Source: Bradyrhizobium sp. B097
Lineage (GTDB): Bacteria > Pseudomonadota > Alphaproteobacteria > Rhizobiales > Xanthobacteraceae
DNA: 64,000 bases
Assembly (NCBI RefSeq): GCF_038957035.1
Contig: NZ_CP152412.1
Location: 3,964,501 to 4,028,500, forward strand
Direction: 5' to 3'
The notes beneath the pieces were generated by a model that saw only the letters and a program-made list of their open reading frames with translations, had not been told where the DNA came from and did not search any database. Positions 1 to 8,950 of this stretch are shown here, one piece after another (the stretch's first letter is position 1; each line of letters starts with the position of its first letter). The translations under genes were made by a program, and so were the position numbers.

Positions 1-31
1 CCCACGGGCTTAACTTCGGAGTTGCAACCCC

Positions 32-1228
32 ATGAGCCGCCGCGTCAAGAGACCTCTCCGCCCAGCCGCCGACCGCGCCAAAGGCGCGCGTCCCCATCGC
101 GGCCCGGCCGCCGAGCGGGGGCCGGCGCATCGTGCGGGCGGCAAGTCAGCGGCGGTGCGCCTTGGCGACAAGCAGCGGGCGACCAAGCCATTCGTGGCCG
201 AGCCGGAGAAGAGCGTCGCCGAGCCGCCGCCGCTGCCGACCAAGGTGCAGACCGTGGTGGTGACGGCGGACGAGGACAACATGCGCGTCGACCGCTTTCT
301 CGAGGCGCGTTTCCCCGGCCTGTCGTTTTCCCACATCCAGCGTATCGTTCGGAAGGGCGAGCTGCGCGTCAACGGCAAGCGTGCGGACAGCAAGGACCGG
401 CTGGAAGAAGGGCAGAGCGTCCGCATTCCGCCGCTGCGGCTCGATACGCCGAAGGCGGCCACCAGCCTGTCTGAAGCGGCGAAGAAGACCCTCCAGGACC
501 TCAAGGACATGACCCTGTTCGAGGACGCCGACGTGATGGTGCTGAACAAGCCCGCAGGTCTGGCGGTTCAGGGCGGCTCCGGTATCACGCGCAATGTCGA
601 CGACATGCTGGAGGTGATGCGCGACGCCAAGGGGCAGAAGCCGCGGCTGGTGCATCGGCTCGACCGCGAGACCTCGGGCTGCCTCCTGATCGCCAAGACA
701 CGTTTCGCCGCGACCGCTCTGACCGGCTCGTTCCGGCATCGCTCCGCGCGCAAGATTTACTGGGCGCTGGTCGCCGGCGTGCCGAAGCCGAAGCAGGGCC
801 GCATCTCGACCTATCTCGCCAAGGAGGAGAGCGAGGAGGACAGCATCATGCGGATCGCGGCGCATGGCGACGAGGGCGCCAGCCACGCCGTGACCTACTA
901 TGCCGTGGTCGAAACCTCGGCGACGAAGCTCGCCTGGGTCTCGCTCAAGCCGGTGACCGGCCGCACCCATCAATTGCGCGCCCATATGGCGCATATCGAT
1001 CACGCGATCGTGGGCGACCCCAAATATTTCAACAAGGAAAACTGGCAGCTGCCGGGCGGCCTGCAGAACCGGCTGCATTTGCTCGCGCGCCGGATCGTGA
1101 TTCCGCACCCGCGTGGCGGCGTGATCGATGCCACCGCGCCGCTGCCGCCGCATATGCTGCAATCCTGGAATCTGCTCGGGCTCGAGGCCGACCGATTCGA
1201 TCCGATCGAGAATGCGCCCGAGGAGTGA
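32..1228 (+). CDS. RluA-family pseudouridine synthase (RluC/RluD type)
   Basis: Isomerises specific uridines in rRNA to pseudouridine in the cytoplasm. The 398-residue product has a basic, Ala/Arg-rich N-terminal tail of about 80 residues. An S4 RNA-binding domain follows at about 85-150 (VDRFLEARFPG, then GELRVNGKRADSKDRL). The RluA catalytic core contains HRLDRETSGCLL, whose Asp near residue 211 is the expected nucleophile, followed by the conserved GRTHQLRAHMAH segment. The ATG at 32 has a CGGAG about 10 bases upstream. The basic tail is longer than in E. coli RluC, and similar tails are common in alphaproteobacterial homologues. The class is secure; which uridines it modifies is not shown. 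Confidence 0.93.
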   Translation: MSRRVKRPLRPAADRAKGARPHRGPAAERGPAHRAGGKSAAVRLGDKQRATKPFVAEPEKSVAEPPPLPTKVQTVVVTADEDNMRVDRFLEARFPGLSFSHIQRIVRKGELRVNGKRADSKDRLEEGQSVRIPPLRLDTPKAATSLSEAAKKTLQDLKDMTLFEDADVMVLNKPAGLAVQGGSGITRNVDDMLEVMRDAKGQKPRLVHRLDRETSGCLLIAKTRFAATALTGSFRHRSARKIYWALVAGVPKPKQGRISTYLAKEESEEDSIMRIAAHGDEGASHAVTYYAVVETSATKLAWVSLKPVTGRTHQLRAHMAHIDHAIVGDPKYFNKENWQLPGGLQNRLHLLARRIVIPHPRGGVIDATAPLPPHMLQSWNLLGLEADRFDPIENAPEE

Positions 1229-1351
1229 CGGCGGACGCCGCCTCCCGATATCCGCCGCGGACAGCAAGAACGATCAAAGCGGCTCATCGCGCCGCGGCTA
1301 TGTTGCCGCGCGCCGGTCGTTGCCGGCATGCAACCATCAAAGAGGCTGTCC

Positions 1352-2566
1352 ATGACCCGGACTTGGTTGCGCGTCGCGCTTTTCCTGATTGGCTCGGCTG
1401 TCGCCTCTGCGTCGGCACATGCCGAGACCGTGGTGCTCCGCGGCGGCACGCTTTACGCATCGGCCGATGCGGCCGCGCTGCCGGATGCGACGATCGTGAT
1501 CACGGACGGCGTCATCAGCGCGGTCGGCAAGTCCGGCGACGTCAAGCTGCCCTCGGATGCGCGCCTGATCGATTGCAGCGGCAAGACTGTTGTTGCCGGG
1601 TTCTGGAACAGCCACGTGCATTTCACGGAACATGTCTGGCACAAGGCCGGCGAGGCGCCGGCCGCGCCGCTGACGCAGCACATGCAGGAGATGCTGACCC
1701 GATGGGGCTTCACCACGGTCTGGGATCTCGGCTCCGATCCACGCAACACGCTGCCGCTGCGCAAGCGCATCGCAGCGGGTGAAGTCGCCGGTCCGAACAT
1801 CCTGCTCGCCGGCAATGTGTTTCCCAAGGGCGGGCATCCCGTCTACCTGCCGCCCGAAATCCAGCTCCCCGAAGCTGCGACGCCGGAGGAGGCCACGAAG
1901 TGGGCGCGCGACTGGCTCGCGATGGGCGAGGACGGCATCAAGCTGTTCACCGGCGCGTTCATGGGCGACAAGCCCGTCGTCAACATGGATCCTGCGATCG
2001 CCAAAGCGGCCGTCGAAGTCGCGCATGCGCAGGGCAGGCCGGTGTTCGCGCATCCGCAGAACAAGATCGGCGTGGAGACGGTGATCGCAGCGGACGTCGA
2101 CGTGCTGGCGCACACCACGCCAAGCGAGCGGAGCTACACGGATGACCAGCTGGCGCGGTTCAAGGCGCGGGGGACTGCGCTGATTCCGACGCTGTCGCTG
2201 TTCACGACGGTGGTGCTCGACCCCAACGTCACCAACCGTCTGGTGGCCGCGACCGTCAACCAGCTCAAGCAGTTCTCCGAGAATGGCGGCACCGTTTTGT
2301 TCGGCACCGATGTCGGCTTCACCACGCTGTACGACACCACGCAGGAAGTCCAGCTGATGCACCGCGCGCTGTCGGAGCGCCAGGTGCTGGCCTCGCTGAC
2401 CACAAATCCGGCGCGGTTCTTCAAGGCCACGAAGAAGGGCAAGGTGGAGCAGGGCTTTGACGCCGATCTCGTGGTGCTCGACGGCGATCCGCTCAGCGAC
2501 GTCGCCAATCTCGCGAAGGTGAGCACCACGATCCGTGCCGGTCACGTGATCTATCAGAAGCCGTGA
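1352..2566 (+). CDS. Exported amidohydrolase-family metal-dependent hydrolase
   Basis: A 404-residue amidohydrolase-superfamily protein with a signal peptide (RTWLRVALFLIGSAVASASA) ending at AHA, so probably periplasmic. Metal ligands of the barrel are visible: NSHVHF (HxH, near residue 88), a Lys in GIKLFTG, His in VFAHPQN and VLAHTTP, and Asp in FGTDVGF. The N-terminal strands (VVLRGGTLYASADAAALPDATIV cut short here) and the C-terminal GFDADLVVLDGDPL match the small beta-sandwich of the family. I prefer the ATG at 1352 over the one at 1328 because AAAGAGG lies 7 bases upstream and the signal peptide begins there. Substrate unknown; imidazolonepropionase- or prolidase-like members are the nearest types. 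Confidence 0.88.
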   Translation: MTRTWLRVALFLIGSAVASASAHAETVVLRGGTLYASADAAALPDATIVITDGVISAVGKSGDVKLPSDARLIDCSGKTVVAGFWNSHVHFTEHVWHKAGEAPAAPLTQHMQEMLTRWGFTTVWDLGSDPRNTLPLRKRIAAGEVAGPNILLAGNVFPKGGHPVYLPPEIQLPEAATPEEATKWARDWLAMGEDGIKLFTGAFMGDKPVVNMDPAIAKAAVEVAHAQGRPVFAHPQNKIGVETVIAADVDVLAHTTPSERSYTDDQLARFKARGTALIPTLSLFTTVVLDPNVTNRLVAATVNQLKQFSENGGTVLFGTDVGFTTLYDTTQEVQLMHRALSERQVLASLTTNPARFFKATKKGKVEQGFDADLVVLDGDPLSDVANLAKVSTTIRAGHVIYQKP

Positions 2567-2594
2567 ACGCCGGCCGGGGAACGGCTGCGCCAGT

Positions 2595-3653
2595 CTATTT
2601 GGCGGGAAGGCGCAGCGTGGCGAGATCCGAGCCGACAATGGTCGTGCCGGTAAATCCGCCTGCCTCGGCGGCGGCGCGATAGTCCGCTTCGGTCAGCGCG
2701 CCACCGGGGACCTTGTAGGGGCCGTGGTGCGTCGCCCCGACCTGCGGCGCGAGATGGGTCACCATCAAATATTTGGCGCCCACGCGCTTCGCCATGGCGC
2801 CAAGGTCGGGCGCCAGGCTCTGGCGGTAGAAGACGGGCGGCGGCATGCCGCTGTCGCGCTCCGGACCCATGATGGGATGCATGGTCGAGTGCACGATCAC
2901 GTCGGCGCCTTGTGCCAGCTTCTCGACTTGCGCCGACGTCGACGTCGGACGCGGCGGAGCGGCACTGTCATTGCTGGCGTCGCCGCCGATCACGACGCTG
3001 CCCGCGGGCGTGTCGACGCGATAGGAGGCATGGCCCGCGATGTGGGTCGAGCGGATCGCGCTCACCCGGACCTCGCCCTTCGACCAGATCACCTGTGGCT
3101 CGTCCGTCGGCTCGAACGTGACGAGATGCACAAGCTCGGCAGGTCCGCCCGCCAATCGTTTGCTGTCCTCTGAAACCCGTTGTGCGATTTCGCCGGACTG
3201 AATGAAGGCGTCGCCGATATGCGCGACAAACTTGCCGCAGCTCAGGGTGAAGCCGAGCGGCGAGGGCGCATCGCTGCTGCAGACGACATCGAGCGCGGGC
3301 CCGCCGGAATTCCAGTTCCAGCGCGCGAGCAGAAGGTCGACGAGGCCCTCGGTGTGATCCGAGTGCATATGCGTGAGGAAGACGGCGTCGATCTGGCCAG
3401 GTTCGACGTCCAGTTGCGACAGCCGTAGCTCGGTGCCGCGGCCAGCGTCGAACTGCAGCTTCAGCGTCCCGCAATCGGCACTGTCGTCGCCGTAGCGCAC
3501 GAGTGTGCCGGCGCCCGCGACGCCATTGAGCAAGGCGGGACCGCTCATGGTGCCGGTCAAGGTGACGAGCAGGCAGGGCGCCGATTGGGCGGGAAGCGGC
3601 AGCAGCAGCCAGATGACGGCCAGCAGGGGTATCGGAAGAATGAAGTGCCGCAT
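2595..3653 (-). CDS. Exported metallo-beta-lactamase-fold hydrolase
   Basis: A 352-residue MBL-fold enzyme. The N-terminus RHFILPIPLLAVIWLLLPLP followed by AQSA is a signal peptide, which supports the ATG at 3653 rather than a longer upstream frame. The zinc-binding signature THMHSDHTEG is near residue 94, and further ligands are likely in RSTHIAGHASYR, VIGGDAS and VTHLAP. The second half also reads like the alkylsulfatase/arylsulfatase-like or RNase Z-like MBL families. It converges on the amidohydrolase (29 bases between stops). It is probably a periplasmic hydrolase of small esters or lactones; the substrate cannot be read from the sequence. Confidence 0.85.
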   Translation of the reverse strand: MRHFILPIPLLAVIWLLLPLPAQSAPCLLVTLTGTMSGPALLNGVAGAGTLVRYGDDSADCGTLKLQFDAGRGTELRLSQLDVEPGQIDAVFLTHMHSDHTEGLVDLLLARWNWNSGGPALDVVCSSDAPSPLGFTLSCGKFVAHIGDAFIQSGEIAQRVSEDSKRLAGGPAELVHLVTFEPTDEPQVIWSKGEVRVSAIRSTHIAGHASYRVDTPAGSVVIGGDASNDSAAPPRPTSTSAQVEKLAQGADVIVHSTMHPIMGPERDSGMPPPVFYRQSLAPDLGAMAKRVGAKYLMVTHLAPQVGATHHGPYKVPGGALTEADYRAAAEAGGFTGTTIVGSDLATLRLPAK

Positions 3654-3785
3654 GCTGTCGGCTCCCGCGTCGTTCCGGTCTTCACCGAGACTGCCAAAGT
3701 CCGCGCCGCATCTCAACGCTCGGCAGCGCCGCATCGAGGTGTTGTGATCGCGCGGCCGGTTGGTCTCGCCGCACGGTGCGGAAGC

Positions 3786-4244
3786 TTAGAGCATCAGCTT
3801 GTAGCCGATGTGGCTGCCGACGAATCCCAATCGCTCATAGAAGCGGTGCGCGTCGGGGCGCGCCTTGTCGGTCGTGAGCTGCACGAGATCGCAGCCTCTC
3901 GCTTTGCACTGCGCGATCGCCCATTCGAACATCTGCTGCCCGACACCCGAGCTGCGGTGCGCCTCGGCAATTCGGACCGCCTCGATCTGCCCGCGCCAGG
4001 CGCCCAGGCGTGCCATTCCGGGAATGAAGCTGAGCTGAAGGGTCCCGATCACCTCGTCGTCCAGGGTCGCCACGACCAGCAATTGATTGGGATCGGCGAG
4101 GATAGCTTTGAAAGCGTCGACGTATCGTGGGTTCGGCGGCGAGCTTGCATCCTCGCGCTGCTGCCCCAGCACGTCGTTGGCGAGGAGCGCGATGATCGCC
4201 GGAAGGTCGGCCGCTTGGGCCTGGCGGAAGGCGATTGATGTCAT
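3786..4244 (-). CDS. GNAT-family N-acetyltransferase
   Basis: Transfers an acetyl group from acetyl-CoA to an unknown amine. The 152-residue, single-domain protein has the GNAT acetyl-CoA loop RSSGVGQQMF (RxxGxG) near residue 97. Before it comes the beta-4 strand GQIEAVRIAEA, and after it the C-terminal HRFYERLGFVGSHIGYKL typical of the fold. The length matches stand-alone family members. It lies between the MBL hydrolase and the phosphoesterase operon on the same strand but with over 120 bases on each side, so it is probably its own unit. Confidence 0.9.
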   Translation of the reverse strand: MTSIAFRQAQAADLPAIIALLANDVLGQQREDASSPPNPRYVDAFKAILADPNQLLVVATLDDEVIGTLQLSFIPGMARLGAWRGQIEAVRIAEAHRSSGVGQQMFEWAIAQCKARGCDLVQLTTDKARPDAHRFYERLGFVGSHIGYKLML

Positions 4245-4384
4245 TGAACAGGGATTCCACGCAGACGAGATCGGTGTCGCCGGATACGTTACAGGCTCGC
4301 GCGGGTTATGGACATCCAGCCGGGTACAAATGAAATCCGCCGGCCTTTCGGGCCGGCGGATCGTTGTGTCGCGAGATGCGGTGC

Positions 4385-6559
4385 TCAGTGGTTCCAGTTG
4401 CCGCCTTGATCGTCGCCGTCACCATGGTGATGGCCGCCGTCGTCGAAGTCGAAGAAGTCGAACAGATCGCTGAGCGCCGGGCTGTTGACCGGAACATAGG
4501 GATTGCCAGGCGTCGCAACCGGGTTCGGGAAGTTGTCGCGGCTGCGGTTCGTGATCGGCTCCAGGCGCCAGTTCCGCTCGATGAACTTGAGGATCGAAAC
4601 GTGATCGGCATATTCATGAGAGATGTGGCCGTGCCGCGCGAACGGCGACACCACGATCAGCGGAATACGGGTGCCGTCGCCGAAGTAATCGAGCGGCTGC
4701 ACATAGCCGGAGTCGAAGTAGCCGCCGCCTTCGTCGAAGGTGATGAAGATTGCGGTGTCCTTCGCATAGTCCGAGGCCTGGACCTGGTCGACGATCTTCT
4801 TCGCGAAGCCTTCGAACAGATTGAGCTTGGAGGACGACGGGTGACCGTCGGTGAAGCCGCTCGGCTTGACGATGGAGACCGCCGGCAGCGAGTGCTTGGA
4901 GAGGTCGGCGTAGAGATCAACCGAGTCCTTGATATGGGCTGCGACCTGGTCCGGGTGCGACATGATCGAGGTGTCGTACTGGAACGGATTGCAGATGTTG
5001 CAGTACTCGTCGGCGTTCGGACCGGCCACGCCCCAGTTGAGCTGGTAGGGATCGTTGACGTAGTTGTTCCACTGGTCGCCGTAGTACTTCCAGGAGACGT
5101 TCCGCTCGTTCAGACTGTCGCCGATGCTCTTGCGGGTCGACGGCGGGATCGTGAACGGCGTGTTCGATGGGTTGGTGTCGGTGTAGGCGTTCTTGCCGTT
5201 GCCGAAGTAACCGGGATTGTAGTTGTTCAAGAGATAATAGTGGCCCGGCTCGCAATTCGCGTTGATGTGGATCCCCTTCAGATAGTCCAGGATCGGCTTG
5301 ACGCCGGGCTGGGTCGGATCCGAGCAGTCGCTGTAGGAGCCGCCGCCGGACACCGGGCTGGTCTGGAAGGGCGGTGCGAAGCCGCCATTGCCGCCGGCGC
5401 CGTAGCCGTCCTCGGTGTACCAGTTGTTGGTGCCGGAAGCCGGGTTCGGATTCTCGATTTCATGCACGATGCCGGCGTCGGGCGTGCCGCCGAACACCTG
5501 CGTGCCGTTCGGCGGCACCGCGGCGTTGCCGTAGGTGTCGCTGAAGTAGAGCATGTCGGCATGGCCGAACATGATGTGGTTGGCGCCGGTGCCGCCATTG
5601 ACGGACTGGTGGAAGTTGTCGCTCATCGCATATTTCTGCGCGAGCGAGGTGAAGTAGGGCACGTCACCCTTCTGCACGTTGTAGAAGCCGAGCGCCGTCG
5701 AACCCTCGCCCGTGGTGGTCGCCGTCGGCGAGTAGTCGGTGGAGAAGTTGGAGGGCTGCGCCGCGCCATTGGCGCCGGCGCCGACGGTGACTTCGACCCA
5801 GGCGAACAGATTGCCGCCGCAGCCCGACGGATTGTCGCGGCTGGCCGCCGAGTGGTTGCAGTTCAGCTGCTGCCACATCTGGTAGAAGCGATGCACCGGG
5901 CTTGCCGAATAGGAATCGTAGGGCATTGCATCTGTGTTGGTGAGCTGGAACGGGCCGGCCGGCAGCGCGCTGACATTGGTGATGCGCTGGTCGGGGGTCT
6001 GCGAGGTCTGACCGGTGCCGCCGCTCAGGAGGAACTGGTAGTACTCGGACGGCAGGCCGGATTCCGACTGCTGCGCCAGCGCAAGCGACGCCTCGCAGGT
6101 GGTGATCGGCGAGCTGCCGCATTTGTTCGGGATGTAGGAGACCTTGGGGCCGCCGACCAGCGGAGCCGGCAGTTGATCCTTGGGAAAGTTCTGCTTCGGC
6201 GGGCTCAGCAGGAACGCATCGTTCAGGCCGGTATCCGTCGCTGCCTGCTGATGCGCCTTCTCGAAGTTGGGGCCGGGGATCGCGTTCTTGTTGTGATCGA
6301 GCTTGACGATGCCCTGCGAGAGCAGATTGAACACGCTCTGGTCGTGCCGTTCGGGCACGTAGGTCGCGAACACGTGGTCGAAGCTGCGGTTCTCGCCGAT
6401 GATGACGATCACGTGCTTGATCGGCGACCGCGTCTCGTGTCCACCGTGGTGATTCCAGTCCTCCGCAAGCACCGGGCCGGCGGTGAACTGACCTAGCGCA
6501 AGCGCGCTGAGGGTGAGGCGGCAACCTTGCAGCCAACGTGACCTGTGCTTGTCGCGCAT
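4385..6559 (-). CDS. Exported phospholipase C / acid phosphatase-like phosphoesterase
   Basis: A 724-residue member of the phosphoesterase family (PF04185 type, with bacterial phospholipase C and AcpA acid phosphatase). After a signal peptide ending near LAEDWN it shows HVIVIIGENRSFDHVFATY (residues about 48-66), the metal-binding start of the family. FITFDEGGGYFDSG lies near residue 606 and a DHVSILKFIERNW segment near the C-terminus. The tail is Asp/His-rich (FDDGGHHHGDGDDQGG), perhaps an extra metal site. Its ATG overlaps the stop of the upstream multicopper oxidase by one base (TAATG), so the two are translationally coupled. It probably releases phosphate from phospholipids or phosphoesters in the periplasm or outside the cell. 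Confidence 0.88.
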   Translation of the reverse strand: MRDKHRSRWLQGCRLTLSALALGQFTAGPVLAEDWNHHGGHETRSPIKHVIVIIGENRSFDHVFATYVPERHDQSVFNLLSQGIVKLDHNKNAIPGPNFEKAHQQAATDTGLNDAFLLSPPKQNFPKDQLPAPLVGGPKVSYIPNKCGSSPITTCEASLALAQQSESGLPSEYYQFLLSGGTGQTSQTPDQRITNVSALPAGPFQLTNTDAMPYDSYSASPVHRFYQMWQQLNCNHSAASRDNPSGCGGNLFAWVEVTVGAGANGAAQPSNFSTDYSPTATTTGEGSTALGFYNVQKGDVPYFTSLAQKYAMSDNFHQSVNGGTGANHIMFGHADMLYFSDTYGNAAVPPNGTQVFGGTPDAGIVHEIENPNPASGTNNWYTEDGYGAGGNGGFAPPFQTSPVSGGGSYSDCSDPTQPGVKPILDYLKGIHINANCEPGHYYLLNNYNPGYFGNGKNAYTDTNPSNTPFTIPPSTRKSIGDSLNERNVSWKYYGDQWNNYVNDPYQLNWGVAGPNADEYCNICNPFQYDTSIMSHPDQVAAHIKDSVDLYADLSKHSLPAVSIVKPSGFTDGHPSSSKLNLFEGFAKKIVDQVQASDYAKDTAIFITFDEGGGYFDSGYVQPLDYFGDGTRIPLIVVSPFARHGHISHEYADHVSILKFIERNWRLEPITNRSRDNFPNPVATPGNPYVPVNSPALSDLFDFFDFDDGGHHHGDGDDQGGNWNH

Positions 6560-8418
6560 TAGAGCTCTCCTTTTTGCTGATTGAGCGGCTTGGTGGAACT
6601 TGCAGTGTCTCGCGGCACGACCCTGATGCGTCCCATCATGCCGCCGTCCTCATGCTCGAGGACGTGGCAGTGGTAGACGAAGGTGCCGACGATGTTGGGA
6701 TCGCGGAAATCCATGCGCAGCCGCACGCTCGGATATTTCAGCATCCGGCCGTTGTAGTAGGGGACGTTGACGGTATCGCGCAGGAACGGCTCGTTGACGG
6801 CGACGCCGGACCAGTCGAGCAGTTGGAAGTGCAGCTGATGGATGTGGAAATCATGCAGCTCCATCGAGCGGTTCTCGATGATCCAGTCCTCGACGTCGCC
6901 CTGCCTCACGGCGATGTCGGGAATGTCCGATTGCGGATCGAACGGTTTCGGCGTCTCTCCGTCGAGCGTCATGAAGAATTTGGTCGGGCTGTTCGGATCG
7001 TTCGGGTTCTCCGGTTGCTCGGAGAAGAACAGCTTCCTGACGCGCACCGGCGCGACGGTCCCGACCCACGGCCGCTCCGGCCGTGGCAGCGGCTCGGCGC
7101 GAGCGGGCAGCGCGGCCTGCGGTTCGTTCGCGTTGACTGAAGACGCGACCGCCAGCAGCGCGCGGTTGGGGTCGTTCTCGCCGGCGGGCCCGGTGTCGAC
7201 CGCGCGCGTCACCAGCAACGCCGAGCTGCCGGCCGGCGGTCCCTCGACGATGAATTCGGCACGCGAGCCCGGCGGCAGGCCGATATGGTTGACCCATTGC
7301 ACTGACGGCGATGGGCTACCCTGGAATTGCAGCGGCACCCCATCGAGCCCGACAATGCCGATCTGCTGCGGTGTGCGGCCGACCAGCAGCGCGAGGTTGA
7401 GATAGGTGATCGCGGACGCGTTCAGCACCCGCCAGAGCTGCCGCTCGCCCGGCTTCATCGTCAGCGCGGCCGGCGGATAGTTCGGATAGGGCACCGGCAC
7501 GAAGTTGATGGAGAGATCCTTGGACGGCTTGCCGAAACCGGTGCCGGAGTTGGCGACGTCGCCGTCATTGTCGAGCTGGCTCTTGGTCATGACCGGCTCG
7601 GATTTCGACGGCGGCGCGTCGGGATTGACGAGATCCTGGTCGCGGATCACGAGCACGCGCTCGGGCAGGCCAGCGAGCGACGGATCAGCGCGCTCGATGC
7701 CTTCGATGATGATGGCGCCTGAGGCGCCGCCGAGCACCTGCGTCTTGCTGAAGCCGTGCAGATGCGGGTGATACCAATAGAGGCCGGGTGGCGCGTCGTC
7801 GGGGATGCGCAGGCGGTATTCGAACGGTGCGTCGTCGGGCTGGATCGAAGTCTTCAGCACGTCATCCTGGTGGCAGACCGGCGGCACGGTCAGCCCGTGG
7901 AAGTGCAAATTGGTCGAGATCGGCGTCATCGCGCCGCTCTCGCAAACGTCGGCTCGCTTTCGCGTGGTGCAGATCGGCGCGCCGGCGAGCGGGCGGTCGA
8001 TCGCAGGTGTTGCCGTATCGAGGTCGACGAGGTCGTTCTTGAAATGGATGACCAGCTGATCGCCCGGCTTCAGCCGCAAGGTCGGCGACGGCTTGCCGTC
8101 CGGCGTCAGATAGCAATAGCGGCTCGTGCCATCCGGCTGCTTCTGATCGTGGATGCTAAGGTCGGTTTCGAGCACGCCATCGCGGCTGCGCAATTCGGCG
8201 GGTTCCTCGATCGCGCTTCCGGGCTCTGGCCGGGCACAAACGTCCTGTTGCGTGCGCGGCGCATTCTGCAAGCCGGTTGCGCCGAGCCAGGCCGTCATGC
8301 CGCTCACGGCAAGCCCGAAGCAAGCCGCAACGATGACACAACAAACGGTCGAAAGTCGTCGTGCCACGCCGCCCCGCCAATACGCTGCCACCGGCGCGCA
8401 AACACGCACGGACGCCAC
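6559..8418 (-). CDS. Multicopper oxidase, exported or membrane-anchored
   Basis: A 619-residue three-cupredoxin-domain oxidase coupling substrate oxidation to reduction of O2 to water. All four copper motifs are present: LHFHGL near residue 169, WYHPHLHG near 216, HDFHIHQLHF near 524 and HCHVLEHEDGGMMG near 586. The last holds the type 1 Cys-His and a Met axial ligand. An N-terminal hydrophobic stretch (VCCVIVAACFGLAVSGMTAW) acts as a signal or anchor. The frame opens with GTG at 8418 and other GTGs lie just downstream, so the exact start is uncertain. It is first in a coupled pair with the phosphoesterase. It could be a laccase-like, CueO-like or bilirubin oxidase-like enzyme; no Met-rich CueO insert was seen. 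Confidence 0.9.
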   Translation of the reverse strand: MASVRVCAPVAAYWRGGVARRLSTVCCVIVAACFGLAVSGMTAWLGATGLQNAPRTQQDVCARPEPGSAIEEPAELRSRDGVLETDLSIHDQKQPDGTSRYCYLTPDGKPSPTLRLKPGDQLVIHFKNDLVDLDTATPAIDRPLAGAPICTTRKRADVCESGAMTPISTNLHFHGLTVPPVCHQDDVLKTSIQPDDAPFEYRLRIPDDAPPGLYWYHPHLHGFSKTQVLGGASGAIIIEGIERADPSLAGLPERVLVIRDQDLVNPDAPPSKSEPVMTKSQLDNDGDVANSGTGFGKPSKDLSINFVPVPYPNYPPAALTMKPGERQLWRVLNASAITYLNLALLVGRTPQQIGIVGLDGVPLQFQGSPSPSVQWVNHIGLPPGSRAEFIVEGPPAGSSALLVTRAVDTGPAGENDPNRALLAVASSVNANEPQAALPARAEPLPRPERPWVGTVAPVRVRKLFFSEQPENPNDPNSPTKFFMTLDGETPKPFDPQSDIPDIAVRQGDVEDWIIENRSMELHDFHIHQLHFQLLDWSGVAVNEPFLRDTVNVPYYNGRMLKYPSVRLRMDFRDPNIVGTFVYHCHVLEHEDGGMMGRIRVVPRDTASSTKPLNQQKGEL

Positions 8419-8950
8419 GCGTGACGTCAGTTCACGTCTTGCGACCGCAATGGTCGACCAATGCTTCTGTTTGGTGTCGGGACGCTAGCCGCGCGTTGTT
8501 GCCGGAATCTGGCAGGTTTTTAACGCGCAGATGACAGCATCTTGCGGCACTTCGACGCGGTGAGCTGGAGAGATGTTCAAACTTGCTGAGCGATCAATCG
8601 GATGAACGGTGTCCCGACTGGATTGCGGAGAGAGGGGGTAGACCCGCCAACCGCCGGATATTTTTTCGGCGTCGGCGATCCCGCCATCGAGGCTGGGGCT
8701 GCATGCGTCGGAGGTTACGCCCTTCTCATCAAGCGCACACAAAGTGGCGTTCGAATCGAACGCCGACTACCGGATCCGCTCAGAGATCCGCCAGTGGCAA
8801 AAGTAGCACACCAGGCGCAGGAACGGGAACCTTGCCCACGACGGCAATGGCAAACGGATCTCGGGTGTGGGCATGATCGTCCTGCCGGGGAATTGGAAGC
8901 GCTGAAGCAATTGCAGCTGCAGCGTTGAGCCGGCGGGCAGGGGTCGGTAA
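8419..8950. other. Intergenic region between multicopper oxidase and autotransporter genes
   Basis: These 532 bases separate two divergently read genes. Short open frames exist on both strands, but none has a good ribosome site, recognisable domain or codon pattern, so I call no gene. The region must hold the promoters for the multicopper oxidase operon and the Ig-repeat autotransporter. I could not pick out a convincing sigma-70 box. Confidence 0.5.
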
